From assembly GCA_963989245.1 (NCBI GenBank), contig OZ022339.1, positions 43,261,307 through 43,325,306 of the forward strand: a stretch of DNA of 64,000 bases, in the 5' to 3' direction. Origin of the DNA: Nansenia antarctica (lineage: Eukaryota; Chordata; Actinopteri; Argentiniformes; Microstomatidae). This document shows, piece by piece, positions 47,368 to 58,725 of this stretch; the first letter of the stretch is position 1, and every line of letters starts with the position of its first letter. The notes below the pieces were generated by a model. That model had not been told where the DNA came from. It worked only from the letters and a program-made list of their open reading frames with translations, and did not search any database. Position numbers and translations under genes: made by a program.

Positions 47368-47470
47368 AGAGAGAGGGGATAGTAAAGGAGTGAGAGTAAG
47401 GGACTTTGTGAGGACAACATAAAGAGAGAGAGAGAGAGATAGAGAGAGAGGGGAGAGAGAGGAGAGAGAG

Positions 47471-47501
<31 letters not shown>

Positions 47502-47502
47502 C
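47021..47502. repeat. GA-rich microsatellite cluster in the nt5c1a 5' region
   Basis: Pure GA at 47021-47108 and interrupted GA/GAAA at 47337-47502, ending about 35 bp before the nt5c1a start codon. Part of it probably lies in the 5' UTR. Confidence 0.9.
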
Positions 47503-47536
47503 GAGAGAAAGTCGTTAAGTAGATGCGAGAGGCAGG

Positions 47537-47716
47537 ATGAGTCTCATCGGTCGCACACTCAACGCCACCAGTCAGGACACAGTCATCAACGGTACCAGCA
47601 CAGCACCATGGGAAGGCACCAAGACCCTGTCTCACCCCTCCACCATCAGGAAACCCAAATCAGTGAGTAGGAGTCTTCATGACATGAGGATAAAGATACA
47701 GAGCATCTCTCTGACA

Positions 47717-47761
<45 letters not shown>

Positions 47762-47785
47762 TCTCATTCTCACTCTCACTCTCTT

Positions 47786-47821
<36 letters not shown>

Positions 47822-50800
47822 GCGCTCTCTCGCTCTCTCTATCTGTGATTATCTTAAAAAGTTTTGCTTGCCTTGCTTTAGTGGAAACCACTGCACTGTG
47901 AAAACAACTCATTGATAGGGCACACAAGGTAATGATAAGTCTTTATGCAAAACCCCTGTAGTGGAAAGGAATTAAGACATGTCAAGCTGACACACTTTTG
48001 GTTGGCGATGAGGAGTTTCCAGTTTTCCTGTTTCTTTAAGGAATTATGGATGCTTCATTCTTATTGTCTTGTGTGACAAATTAATCTATGGAGTTAATAA
48101 CGTCTAATCAAGCAATCACCCTTAGCTTTTGATCAATAACAATACTGGATCCAATCTATGGATATTTTGGAAGTGAATTGATGCCATACAATAAATAAGT
48201 AATTTCATGTGCTTTCATGTGTTCACTTGGGCAACAATAATTAAGCTGTGTTGTCACCCACTGACTAAATGATAGAAGACAGACACACTTCGGTCAGGTA
48301 TCTGCAGTCAGAAGTGAGAGGGCGATTTTAAGCAACTAGTTATCATTTTTATCTGAATGGCTGGTCTAACGTTTTGCATCTTAAAACGGAATACCACATT
48401 CCCTACCAAGATGATCAATAGGCAACACAGGACGAGAACAACAGGTCAGCTGTCCCTAAAAGGCTGTCCCTGTGAAATGTCCATTCATCAGAGGAGTTAC
48501 ACGTCATCTCCCTGTCATCAGAACGATCACGCCCCCTTTTGGGTGGTAGAAGTGTTCGCAGTTTGACTGGCGGTCAATGTAAATTTGTGGTCTTTGCTAC
48601 TTTAATCCGATAAAATAAGAAAACAATATTGCTTTTTAGATATTAGGATCTCAAATCCAATGGCCAGTCAGGCAAACAATTATATAGTGTCGTTACCGAT
48701 CAATGATCGACGTTGTTATATAGAAAAAGTCAATGAAATAGGGGTTGATGTGTTTCAGTCTGCCTCCCTAAGCCATATCCTGACATATACAAGTACCGTA
48801 TTGAATCTACAGGTAATGTATTTCTGACATCTAGCTATCACTTTTGCTGTCGTTAAGATACTTTATTTTTCTGTTTTGGTAGTCTGTCCAATGTGACACT
48901 TGCCCTCCTCCACTGGCCCTAGTTTTGGATCTAGCTTGCTGTTCATTATTTTGATGATAAATCGTAGCTAGCTAGCTATAACATCTTCATATACGCTTTC
49001 ATCTAAGGATTTACACAGCAAATTAAATGAAGAACTACAAATCCCTGATGACAGGGAGATGACGTATGACTGCTATGATGAATCAACCCCTATTTCATAT
49101 TTTTTTTCCATATAACGGTAACGACACTATATAATTGTTTGCCTGACTGGCCATCGCATTGGGCAACTAATAGCTAAAAAGCAATACAGTTTACTTATTC
49201 TAGCGTATTAAAGTAGCAAAGACCACCGATTTGCATTGACCGCCAGTCAAACTCCTAAGACTTCTACCACCCAAACGGGCGTGGACATGACGGGAGGGAA
49301 AAGTACCCGGATGCTCTGATGAATGGAGTACGTCATATCGCTGTACATATTTGGGTATTGTGATATCATCACATCGGGCATTGTGACATCATCATAACCA
49401 GAGCTGCCAAGTCTCACGCAATCGCCGTGAGACTCACGCATTTCAACCAGTTCTCACGCTCTCACCTCTATTTCTCACGGCGAGAAATAACAATTGTTTT
49501 ACCTGACTTTTATTTTTTAAATTCCTTGAAAGAAAGCTACCGGACATGAGTTTCGTGGCATCTTTCTGCACGCGCGTTAACTTGAGTCGGCAATCGAAGC
49601 GGTAGGCGAGTGCTGATGGAAGAACCTGTGTTCACGCGAGCTGCAAGAACGTAGCAAGCAGTGTTGCCAGATTGGGCTACTTTTGGTCACACTGGACGGG
49701 TGGATTCCATCAGAAATTTGTTACCAGAATGCTGCTGCCCGTATAATCACCAGAACCCCTGTCATCAGTCACATCACCCCCGTTCTACAACAACTCCATT
49801 GGCTTCCCATTAAACTACGCATTGACTACAAAATCCTCCTCCACACATTCAAAGCCATCCACAACCTCGCCCCCCCTTACCTGTCCGACCTCCTCCACAT
49901 CAACATTCCCACCCGGTCCCTCAGGTCAGCCTCCGCCATCAACCTCACTGTCCCCCCTGCCCGTCTGTCCACCATGGGGGCAAGAGCTTTCAGCCGCTCT
50001 GCCCCTCGCCTCTGGAACTCCCTCCCCCCCCGACATTAGGAACATTGACACCATAAACCCATTCAAAACACACATCAGAACACACCTCTTCAGGCAGGCT
50101 TATCTCTGAGCCACCCTCCCGACTATTGAATGCCCTGCTGCTGCTGCTTTTTATATTGTAATTGTTTGATTGTCATTTTTTAACTGTTTGACTGTATTTT
50201 TGTAACTGTGTTGTACGGCGACCTTGAGTGCCATGAAAGGCGCCTTATAAAATAAATGTATTATTATTATTATTAAATTGGGGGTCCCTCAAAAAAAATG
50301 TGGGCGCACAAGATCAACCACCAAGCCCTCATTCTGACCCAGGAAAAACCCTGTACTGTATAACATGATAGCCATCTATGAGCAATGCACTGTATATAAG
50401 ATGATGATCACGGGTCTTTCTGCTGCTGACCAAGGGGCTGAGTCCTGTTGATGGGGCCCATTTTTCTTTTAGAGTCTGTAGGCTACTGTATTTGTTTATT
50501 AAGATTTCATAAATATGATATATTGTCTGAATTTTGTTCTTGTTTTATAAAATGTTAATTATTTTCATTTCTTGTGCTGGTTTATTATGAACAACATGTA
50601 CAATTGCAGGAAACTACACAAATAATTGGGTGGGAGAGAGGGGCCGCCGCTGCCAAAACGTGCAGTTTTGGGTCGCTCCACCGCCAAAACATCTCACTCC
50701 AAACTTTTGGTGAAACTTGGCAGCCCTGATCATAACGGTCAACAAAGCACTGACTATATCAACTCAAGTTGAACTTTATACAACTGATAGATCCGGTCCA

Positions 50801-53800
50801 TTGTCTCTATTGGTCAGTTTGTGTTCCAGCCGTGCCACGATATACGCACGGCGAAATGGAATGTTGACACATATTTTCATATTACTCCGCGTTTGTATAT
50901 TACCGTTATCGAAGTTACATTTTTACCGTTGCTTAGCTACCAATAAACAACTGTTTTTTAATCTGAAAGGCAGCCACGCCGACATTTTCTGGACAATGAA
51001 TAATCGCCCTGGTATGTCAGTCTCCCCCACACGCAAAGTGGTGCGAAGTTTTTTCTGCGTAAGTGTTTTAATTGCTGTAATGATCTCGATACTATTTTCC
51101 AAACTTACTACGTGACGAAGTTGTGAGCCAAGTGGCATGTTATGTCCACTATGGAGCAGTGGCGTAGCGCAAAATCCCGGGGCCCCCCGCAAGGTGGCGG
51201 CGGGGGCCCTTTCGCAACGGAGTAAAAAAAATAAAAAATAAAACGTGCGTTTTTTAGAGGCCGATGCGTTATTGACGTTGCGAAATTTCGCAATATGCAC
51301 TCTACATTCTAAATGCTTGACTTAGCAAAAGGTACAAACAAGTGAGAGCAATAGCCTATAACTAAAACCAAATGGTAGACTACACTACATCAGTAGAATG
51401 TATTATAAGTAGCAGTGGCGTACCGCAAAATCCCGAGGCCCCCCTGCAAGGTGGCGGCGGGGGCCCTTTCGCAACGGAGGTAAAAAAAAAAAAGTGCGTT
51501 TTTTAGAGGCCGATGCGTTATTGACGTTGCGAAATTTCGCAATATGCACTCTACATTATAAATGCTTGACTTAGCAAAAGGTACAAACAAGTGAGAGCAA
51601 TAGCCTATAACTAAAACCAAATGGTAGACTACACTACATCAGTAGAATGTATTATAAGTAGCAGTGGCGTACCGCAAAATCCCGAGGCCCCCCCGCAAGG
51701 TGGCGGCGGGGGCCCTTTCGCAACGGAGGTAAAAAAAAAAAAAGTGCGTTTTTTAGAGGCCGATGCGTTATTGACGTTGCGAAATTTCGCAATATGCACT
51801 CTACATTATAAATGCTTGACTTAGCAAAAGGTACAAACAAGTGAGAGCAATAACTAAAACCAAATGGTAGACTACATCAGTAGAATGTATTATAAGTAGA
51901 AAAGTACAAGCTTTATTTCTTTTAACAAAGTGTGGTGTGCACAGCAGCGCGATATCTGTAAATACACAATCTGTAGACTCTCCGCTAAGGGTTGCCAGAT
52001 GGGATTGAGAATTTCCAACCTAACCAATCTAAAAACTGCTAAATCCACCAAAAACCAGCCCATCTGGCAACCCTGTCTCCGCTGCATCAGAGTCTACTTG
52101 TTGCGTAAAATTGACCAGGGTTAGTCAAATCCTTTGTTGGACATCTCGTTTCTTAAGTCCTGGTATATTGTGGCATTTCTTTACTTTTTGCCATCTGGTC
52201 TAGGAATACCCAGGGAGACGCAGACAGCAGAAGTAGAATAGAATAGTAGAATAGAAAAAGAAGCAGCTATATATAGCCTAACCATGCTGAATTATGATGC
52301 ACTGACAGCCTGTGACTGTGAACCTGGCCGGACCCTGCCCTTCTGCCTGAGTTTGAGTATGATGCTGCCCAAATAAATGTTATTGTTTAGTGCTGTACGC
52401 TTTCGTGGTATTATATTGTGTGAATTATCATCTGTATGTTGTTTTTCTTTCACTCCGAATGTCCGAATAGAGAATCTACCACCACCTAAAGAATGCTTAT
52501 TGTACTTTGTATTGTATTTTCGCTTGCTCATTTTCCTTGTGTCTCGCTGCCTACGTGTGACGTCAAAGTCATGTTGCTATTGGATACGGCTAACTATGTA
52601 TATCTTTGTTAATATAGGCCTATATATTAAAATTAAGCTTGACACAATGAAGGGCCACTTATTTTCTTTGTTTCATATTTTTTTAAATAATAAAAAAATA
52701 AAAAAAATAAAAAAATCCAATGTTAGGGGGCCCCCTAGTGGCTGGGGCCCCCCCGCGGTGCGTCGCTTGCGGGCCCGTCCGCTACGCCACTGCTATGGAG
52801 GTGGATCCAAGAAATTAGGAATGAGTGAAATTAGAAAATGTGTGTTAAAAGTTGTCAGTTTTATGGCATTAACCATGTATTTAGATAATCGATAACCTGC
52901 CCGATTAGTCGGAAAGTGCGTGCTAGCACTGATCCATCCGTAGGGCAGTCTTTTAATAACAGATGTTCCTGATATTGTTCCGGATATCCTACACTTTTCC
53001 AAAAAAAATGCCGTTGCTTGTTCGCTGCTTCTCCGTCTGAAATCTCGGTGTAATTGCAGTATACTGAGTCAATTGTCCTACAAAGACACTTAGGCTTAGG
53101 TTTAGTAGGCTAATCTAAAAATGTATTAGACCCCTATACCAGTGGCGGACTCAAGCTGTTTGAAGAGCAGGGGCGAAAAGAAAAAAAGGGCACATACATA
53201 CTGCACAACATGGGACCCCATCAGTGAGCAAAAAGCTATGATGTGTCATGTATGGTGAAATAGTCTTCATCCTTGAATATTATATTAATATGTTTAATAT
53301 TAACATTATGTAGTCTAGGCCAGGGGCGGATTTCTGATTGTAGGAGATCCGGGGCTTAGCCCAGATGGTTAATGAAATGCAAAAATGTGCTTAATTCTTC
53401 GTGGCATAGATTCAACAAGGTGCTGGCAACATTCCTCTGAGATTTTGGTCCATATTGACATTCTAGCATCACACAATTGCTGCAGATTTGTGCCAAGAAA
53501 ATATTCCCCACACCATTACACCACCATGTCCGCCCAGAGAACTGACCACTGGATAGTTTTGTCTTTTTCTGAGCATTCTCTGTAAACACTAGAGATGGTT
53601 GTGTGAGAAAATCCCAGTAGATCACGCAATGTTTTCAACTATGGTCAAGTTTAGACCGTTGGAAGGGCAGCCAATAGGGCACATCCTAAAATGTTTGCCA
53701 CTCAAAAGGGCACTTTAGTGCAATGTTTTTCAACGGTGGAGGCACATGGTCAAGTTTAGACCATTGGAAGGGCAGCCAATAGGGCACATCCTCAAATGTT

Positions 53801-54052
53801 TGCCACTCAAAAGGGCACTTTAGCGCAATGTTTTTCAACGGTGGGGGCACATGGTCAAGTTTAGACCATTGGAGGGGCACTAATAGGGCACACCCTCTCG
53901 TTTTTGCCACTCAAAAGGGCATTTTCGCCATTCAGCGCCAGTGCCCTATACTTTCTTTTATTTATTTTTTGTTTCTTTTTACTATTACTACTCGATCTTT
54001 TCAGTTTGTAAAGCGTCTTTGAGTGTCTAGAAAAGCGCTATATAACTCTAAT

Positions 54053-54089
<37 letters not shown>

Positions 54090-55098
54090 CTGTGTGAATC
54101 TTTTTTGTGATCAAATGTTTCTTTATTTTCTTATAAAAGACATAATAACAAAACAAGACAACAAGTGTCTAAATCTTAAAGGAATTTGAAAGTGCAATAG
54201 AGGTCCCGTTTACAGTCCACCATCCTAGCTGGGCTTACTTATGGGTAAGAAAGTGATTGAGAAACGCAATTGTAAAACATTTATGAATAAACGTCTTGCT
54301 TCATTCACAGGCTTCATTCCATCCCTCTCCTTTTATAGAGGGACGCTACATCATTCGTGGGGGACAACATGTTTACTGTACACTTGTTTCAACTTGTCAC
54401 TGTCCACCACCTGGTCATAAAACAAGTGCTGAAGAGCAATAAACACTTCCAGACCTTTAGCCTCACTCTGGTGCCAGAGTACCTCCTCCTCCCTGTCCCT
54501 GTCTGGGTGGTTCTCTCCATCACTACCCAGCCGTCACTGCATCTTCCCCTCCCTGTTCCTGCCCTGGTGGTTCTCTATCACTCTACCCAGCAGGCATTGC
54601 ATCTGACTGTGACCAATTACCCAATTACCTAATGTGTGTTTTCAGTTGAACATTGACTAATTCACTAATTAAGTATACGTGTCCTCTCTTCCACTAGCCA
54701 AAGCCTGAAAATGCCATTACCATCGCTGTGTCAGCACGTGTCGTCTTCAACATGGACGTAGAGCAGCAGATCTACGAGAATGAAGGCATTGAGGAGTACC
54801 TTAAGTACCAGATGGAGCATGAGACAGAGCCCTTCAGGCCTGGCCCCGCCTTTTCATTCATTAAGGTCAGAGAAACACACGCATGCACGCCCATAATCTA
54901 CTGTATGTGGTATGGTGTAGTAGAGTATGTTGACAGGTGTTGTGTGGCATTCTCCAGGCTCTGGAAGCAGTGAACGCCCGGCTGAGGGATCTGTACCCTG
55001 ACAGTGAGGAGCTGTTTGACGTTGTTCTCATGACCAGCAACCACGCCCACGTTGGCCTCAGACTCATTAACTCCATCAACCACCACAGTGAGTGCCTG

Positions 55099-55142
<44 letters not shown>

Positions 55143-55146
55143 TCCT

Positions 55147-55183
<37 letters not shown>

Positions 55184-55188
55184 CACAT

Positions 55189-55260
<72 letters not shown>

Positions 55261-55325
55261 CATGGAATCCTAAAACTGTTTTTAAGCTGTGCATCTGGTA
55301 TTCTACAACACAAACAATGTGTGAT

Positions 55326-55362
<37 letters not shown>

Positions 55363-56405
55363 GTTTGTGAGAGAGAATATTGCGCTGCTGTATTTCATTC
55401 ATCACATGTTCTCTATTTGCGCTGCACTACATGAGGTGTCACTGATTTTCATTCAAGAGGTCACATGACCTTACTTGTGTTGCATGTAGGAGAGTTGCTT
55501 CATTCAGATCAGAGGGATCAAGCCTTGTTGAGAGATGCATAAACAAACACAGCTCTGGTATACTGGGGTGGTGGTGGTGGGATCTCTCTCACACTGCACA
55601 TTCCACGCATCCTTGGGGGACGGGGGATGGGGACAGAGGAATGCGGGGGGGGGGGGGGGGGGCAATACACTCACACCCCACTCTCACTAGAATAGCTTGG
55701 CCAAGTGGAAACATCTGCCCTGGGTGAGCTACAATCTCAGGCTCTTTCCTTCTGTCCAGTAGCATCTCTCCCTCTACGTGGACCAGCCGCTGCACTAATT
55801 GGGCCCGTCAACCTGTTTGTTGTTTTGCAAATATTTGGCATAATAGGTTGAGCCTACACCTCTGGCTTTAGCTGTGTTTTGAGAGTTATGTTCTACCTTC
55901 ACTTGCCAACGCTGCTGGCTTTCCTTCGTTAGCACTGCAAACATTGGGCCGAAGCTAAAAAAAGAAGGAACTGAATAATTGTTCACACACATTTGTTTGA
56001 CTTATAGTGCCAATTGAACAAGTCAGCTAAAAAGTATCATCCAACACCTTGTTCGTTTTTATTAAGAAAGATAAGACATGTCAATTGTTAATTGCAATGT
56101 TGACTTTACACCCTTTTCTCCCTCCATAGAGCTGTTCATCGAGCGTTTCTGTATGACAGGGGGGAATAGTCCCATAGGGTACCTGAAGGCCTACCACACC
56201 AACCTTTACCTGTCTGCTGACCCTGTGAAGGTCCGGGAGGCCCTGGAAGAGGGTAGGTGCAGACAGGGCAGTCACTGTTAACATTTCTGCAGTTGTGTTA
56301 AACTGTCATGAAAAAACAACTACCAAATACCTTGAAGAATGAGGCCAACATGTCTGACCAATCTTTCAGACTACTTTTAACTGAACAACCTGAACTTGAG
56401 GTGGG

Positions 56406-56447
<42 letters not shown>

Positions 56448-56632
56448 GGATTGCATCAGCCACCATGTTTACCCCGGAGAAGATCACAGAGGTGTCTGAG
56501 ACCCAGCTGCGGGTTGCCTTTGACGGGGACGCGGTCCTCTTCTCAGACGAGTCGGAGGTTATCTTCAAGGCTCACGGACTGGACAAGTTCTTCGAACACG
56601 AGAAGGCACACGAGAACAAGCCACTCGATCGT
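47537..56632 (+). CDS. nt5c1a: Cytosolic 5'-nucleotidase 1A (cN-IA), first five coding exons
   Basis: Exons 47537-47662, 54698-54865, 54958-55087, 56130-56252 and 56448-56632, with GT-AG borders and matching phases, encode residues 1-244. The conserved part starts at KPENAITIAVSARVVFNMD and continues through GPAFSFIKALEAVNARLRDL, DVVLMTSNHAHVGLRLINSI, IERFCMTGGNSPIGYLKAYH and VAFDGDAVLFSDESEVIFKA. The DGD (about D208 and D210) is the family's catalytic aspartate motif. The enzyme dephosphorylates AMP and other nucleoside monophosphates in cytosol. The first exon (MSLIGRTLNA) is diverged, as the family N-terminus usually is. The final exon (beginning GPLKGFLEALG in relatives, with the remaining catalytic motifs) was not found up to 59000. 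The last donor used here (CGT then GTACGT) is acceptable. The 7-kb first intron is packed with transposons. Confidence 0.9.
47718..47840. repeat. (CA)n(CT)n microsatellite just after nt5c1a exon 1
   Basis: CA at 47718-47760, then CT-rich to 47840, beginning about 55 bp after the exon 1 donor. Confidence 0.9.
48479..49330. mobile_element. Foldback DNA element in nt5c1a intron 1
   Basis: Arms of about 250-270 bp at 48479-48750 and 49078-49330 are inverted copies with scattered differences. Outer ends CCATTCATCAGA/TCTGATGAATGG; inner parts share TTGGGTGGTAGAAG, TGACTGGCGGTCAATG and GCCAGTCAGGCAAACAATTA. The spacer has no coding capacity. This fits a non-autonomous foldback transposon. Confidence 0.85.
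49399..50728. mobile_element. hAT-type DNA transposon remnant with 8-bp target duplication
   Basis: Flanked by ATCATAAC on both sides (49391-49398 and 50729-50736). Ends CAGAGCTGCCAAGT and, inverted, CAGGGCTGCCAAGT. An 8-bp duplication with short CAG.G-type ends is diagnostic of the hAT superfamily. No transposase is left, and a LINE 3' fragment sits inside. Confidence 0.9.
49689..50278 (+). mobile_element. L2-like LINE 3' end nested in the hAT element
   Basis: The frame 49683-50039 reads as the C-terminal end of a LINE reverse transcriptase: QNAAARIITRTPVISHITPV, LHWLPIKLRIDYKILLHTFK and GARAFSRSAPRLWNSLPP. It is cut by a frame change at about 50030 and followed by ATGAAAGGCGCCTTATAAAA and an ATT microsatellite tail. 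The 5' part is missing, as usual for LINE copies. Confidence 0.88.
51157..51900. repeat. Three tandem ~250-bp copies of a hAT left end
   Basis: Copies start at 51157, 51413 and 51662, each with CAGTGGCGTA(G/C)CGCAAAATCC, then GGTGGCGGCGGGGGCCCTTT, TTTTTTAGAGGCCGATGCGT and CATCAGTAGAATGTATTATA. They are nearly identical, with small length changes in the A run. Periods are 256 and 249 bp. Confidence 0.95.
51987..52075. mobile_element. 89-bp hAT MITE with 8-bp target duplication
   Basis: Flanked by TCTCCGCT on both sides (51979-51986 and 52076-52083). Ends AAGGGTTGCCAGATGGG and, inverted, CAGGGTTGCCAGATGGG, so only the first base of the left end has changed. It is nested inside the larger hAT element. 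Confidence 0.9.
53140..53943. mobile_element. Third hAT element, with internal tandem repeats
   Basis: Flanked by CCCTATAC on both sides (53132-53139 and 53944-53951). Ends CAGTGGCGGACTC and, inverted, CACTGGCGCTGAATGG. 804 bp, no transposase of its own. The part 53290-53640 looks like other repeat material (CCAGGGGCGGATTTCTGATT start); the rest is the ~107-bp tandem array. Confidence 0.9.
53642..53935. repeat. ~107-bp tandem repeat, about 2.7 copies
   Basis: The motif TGGTCAAGTTTAGACC recurs at about 53642, 53748 and 53851, each followed by TTGGA.GGGCA and TTTGCCACTCAAAAGGGC. Copies are about 95% alike by eye, and the last is shortened. Confidence 0.9.
53955..54090 (+). mobile_element. Retrotransposon 3' tail with ATT microsatellite
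   Basis: GTAAAGCGTCTTTGAGTGTC, then AAAAGCGCTATATAA and an (ATT)n run at about 54052-54089, the typical end of a fish LINE/SINE pair. It directly follows the third hAT element. Confidence 0.6.
55097..55363. repeat. (CA)n and (TCTG)n microsatellites after nt5c1a exon 3
   Basis: CA-rich 55097-55257 with a few interruptions, then TCTG tetramers at 55328-55363. The CA run starts about 10 bp after the exon 3 donor. Confidence 0.95.
56410..56446 (+). repeat. (CT)n run serving as the polypyrimidine tract of nt5c1a exon 5
   Basis: A pure CT repeat ends in CTCTCAG, the splice acceptor at 56447. The microsatellite is the polypyrimidine tract itself, so its length may affect exon inclusion. Confidence 0.9.
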
Positions 56633-56966
56633 GTACGTCCACAGAGGACAACCATCATTCAACACACCATCATGGCGTCGATAGAAACACAAATCGAACT
56701 AGTTTTTTTAGTGTATCAATTGATAAATGAATCTCACGTTGTGCACTGAACGGACACTGGGATGTGGTGTGGGCAGAGATGGTTTTCAGAGGGTGGTACA
56801 TTGGTGTACATTCTATTGTGTCTTCAGTAGGGGTGGGCATCGACGATCGATAATTGATCGATAATTGATCGATAAGGATCTTGGTCGATCACAAAATAAA
56901 ACATTTGGTCGATCACAATTATTATTATTTTTTTTTTATGAATTTAATAATTTTAATTTTTATAAT

Positions 56967-57146
56967 TTTGCCATTTAGCAGACGCTTTTATCCAAAGCGA
57001 CTTACAAGGACATTCCCCCTGGAGTAACTGAGGGCTAAGTGCCTTACCCAAGGGCACACTAGTAGTGGTGTGGCTTCAGGCGGGATTTGAACTCACAATC
57101 TTCTGATCCCAAGTCCAACTCACTATCCACTAGACCACCACTACCC
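56967..57146 (-). mobile_element. V-SINE-type SINE, minus strand
   Basis: Reads in reverse: CATTTAGCAGACGC, CCAAAGCGACTTACAAGGAC, GTGCCTTACCCAAGGGCAC, GGCGGGATTTGAACTCACAA (box B complement) and TCCACTAGACCACCACTACC. It is the same family as 13631-13826. Confidence 0.85.
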
Positions 57147-57535
57147 TGATCATGTGCATCAGCTGAGCCTTCACAACCTTCTTTTTCCAATGCCCGTGCT
57201 GCTGCCTGGAGCCAATGTGCCTGCTTTCACCATAGATTCAAAACCCTCCTCTGAAAGCTTATGAAAGCTTATGTTGACTATAAAGAGAACATTTAAGAGA
57301 CTGAATAAAGGACATTATAATCCATAGTGTCAATCCGTCAAGTTATCGTGTCCAGTGTACCAGTGTCTCTGTTTGGGATATGACTGACCAAGTGCCTAAA
57401 TGTCTATCATGTATAGTTATGACATTATACGGTTTGTTCTGTGTTTCCTTTTTGTACTCAGACAATGGTATTTTGTTGGTGTCACAGATTTTATTTTGAT
57501 TAAACAGTAAAAATACAGTCTGTCTATGAAGTAAG

Positions 57536-57815
57536 TAAGTAGCCTTGAGAACCGATGGTTCTTGAGCCTAATGGCCCGTAGGGCAGGAGCCTATCTCTTG
57601 TTTACATAGCGTGAGGCGGCTTGATGTACAAGTACACCCCCTGGACATGACGCTGGTATGTCGCTGGGTCCCCAATCCAACCCTTAATGCTGAGTGCCAA
57701 GCAGGGAGGCATCGGGTACCATTTTTATAGTCTTTGGTATGACTCGGTTGGGGATCGAACTCACAACCCTAATCTCAGGGCGGACACTCTAACCGCAGGG
57801 CCACTGAGCTGGTTC
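57536..57815 (-). mobile_element. tRNA-like repeat, minus strand
   Basis: GGGGATCGAACTCACAACCC and CACTCTAACCGCAGGGCCAC are complements of tRNA box B and anticodon/box A regions, with TGAGTGCCAAGCAGGGAGGC upstream. It looks like a SINE-type repeat of another family; the limits are approximate. Confidence 0.5.
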
Positions 57816-57942
57816 TCACTGGTTTCTGACTGGTTTCTCTGTCTACGAAGCCCTCGTCTAAATTGTTCAAGGAAAATATTTGTGATCTGAACTACAGCTG
57901 TCTTTATTCTCTAAGAGAACCTGTTTTCTCGTCGAAATGTCC

Positions 57943-58450
57943 TTAACACATATGTATGTCCACTGTATATCTGCTAAGATTTGGCTGAACTTTTAGTCCA
58001 GCCTCCCTCAGCGTCAATCCGTGGTTCACGACATGGTCAACTAGTGTTTCTTCTATGAGCACGTTCTCCTGCTTCAGGTCTTCCTCTTCCTCTACCTCCA
58101 CATCGGCTTCTACCTCCTCCTCCTCCTCCACTGTGGATTCCCCCTCTCACCCTCACTCTTCTTCTTCTGACTCCTTCCATTTTGGTTGAAGACAGGTGAA
58201 CTCACCTGTTGCATTTGTATAGTGCTTAAACCTGATTGGTGTGTCTACAATTAAGCAATCATGTGTTTGTGCACCTGATGGCAATTGGCTCATAGGTGTG
58301 GTGATTTGACAGTCAGTGCTTTGGAATGGCAAGGAAGTAACATCATGATATACTTCTGTGGCTAACGTATACAAGTGTGTTTAGTGTTTTGCAAATCACT
58401 GTGTGTATTGTTTTGCAAAAAGTGTGAGGCTGACATTGTGCTTATAGTGG
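57943..58450 (-). pseudogene. Remnant of an IS630/Tc1-like transposase
   Basis: The minus-strand frame 57943-58131 carries LVDHVVNHGLTLREAGLKVQ and PNLSRYTV, a helix-turn-helix of fish IS630/Tc1-type transposases, after an acidic EEEEEVEADVEVEEEED run. Upstream DNA (to about 58450) with TAGTGTTTTGCAAATCACTG matches the usual untranslated end. The catalytic part is missing. Confidence 0.55.
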
Positions 58451-58654
58451 TGCAAATCTGGGTTGATGTTTTGCTCCTTGAGTGTAAGGTTTTGATAATT
58501 GTGTAATACTTTAGATTTTAGTGTTTATGCAATCCATCGAAAAAAACTATACAACACACGCCTACACTGTTAACACACTGCCCTCTAGTGGTGAAGAAAA
58601 GCAATGACACAATAAAACAGCCTAGGCCAACTACATTTTTAGGGTTAGGGTTTA

Positions 58655-58725
58655 CATTTTTTACATTTAGCAGATGCTTTTATCTGATAGGACTTACATG
58701 CTAGGACCAAGTGCCATTGGCAGTT
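58655..58725 (-). mobile_element. SINE 3'-end fragment
   Basis: Only ACATTTAGCAGATGCTTTTA, TAGGACTTACATG and nearby bases remain of the V-SINE-type 3' domain. It follows a short TTAGGGTTAGGG trace at about 58639-58652. Confidence 0.5.

Larger units (their letters stand above)
51157..52792. mobile_element. hAT-type DNA transposon (CAGTGGCGTA ends), non-autonomous
   Basis: 1636 bp flanked by CTATGGAG on both sides (51149-51156 and 52793-52800). Ends CAGTGGCGTAGCG and, inverted, CAGTGGCGTAGCGGAC. No transposase frame is visible. The left end is amplified three times, and a small hAT MITE is nested at 51987-52075. The GC-rich GGGGCCCC parts near both ends could pair. Confidence 0.93.

Noticed and set aside
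51621..51824. Short frames in the 250-bp tandem copies
   Set aside because: The same peptide repeats with each hAT left-end copy; no independent coding evidence.
53356..53625. 89-codon minus-strand frame
   Set aside because: It lies wholly inside the hAT element in sequence resembling another dispersed repeat; not a host gene.
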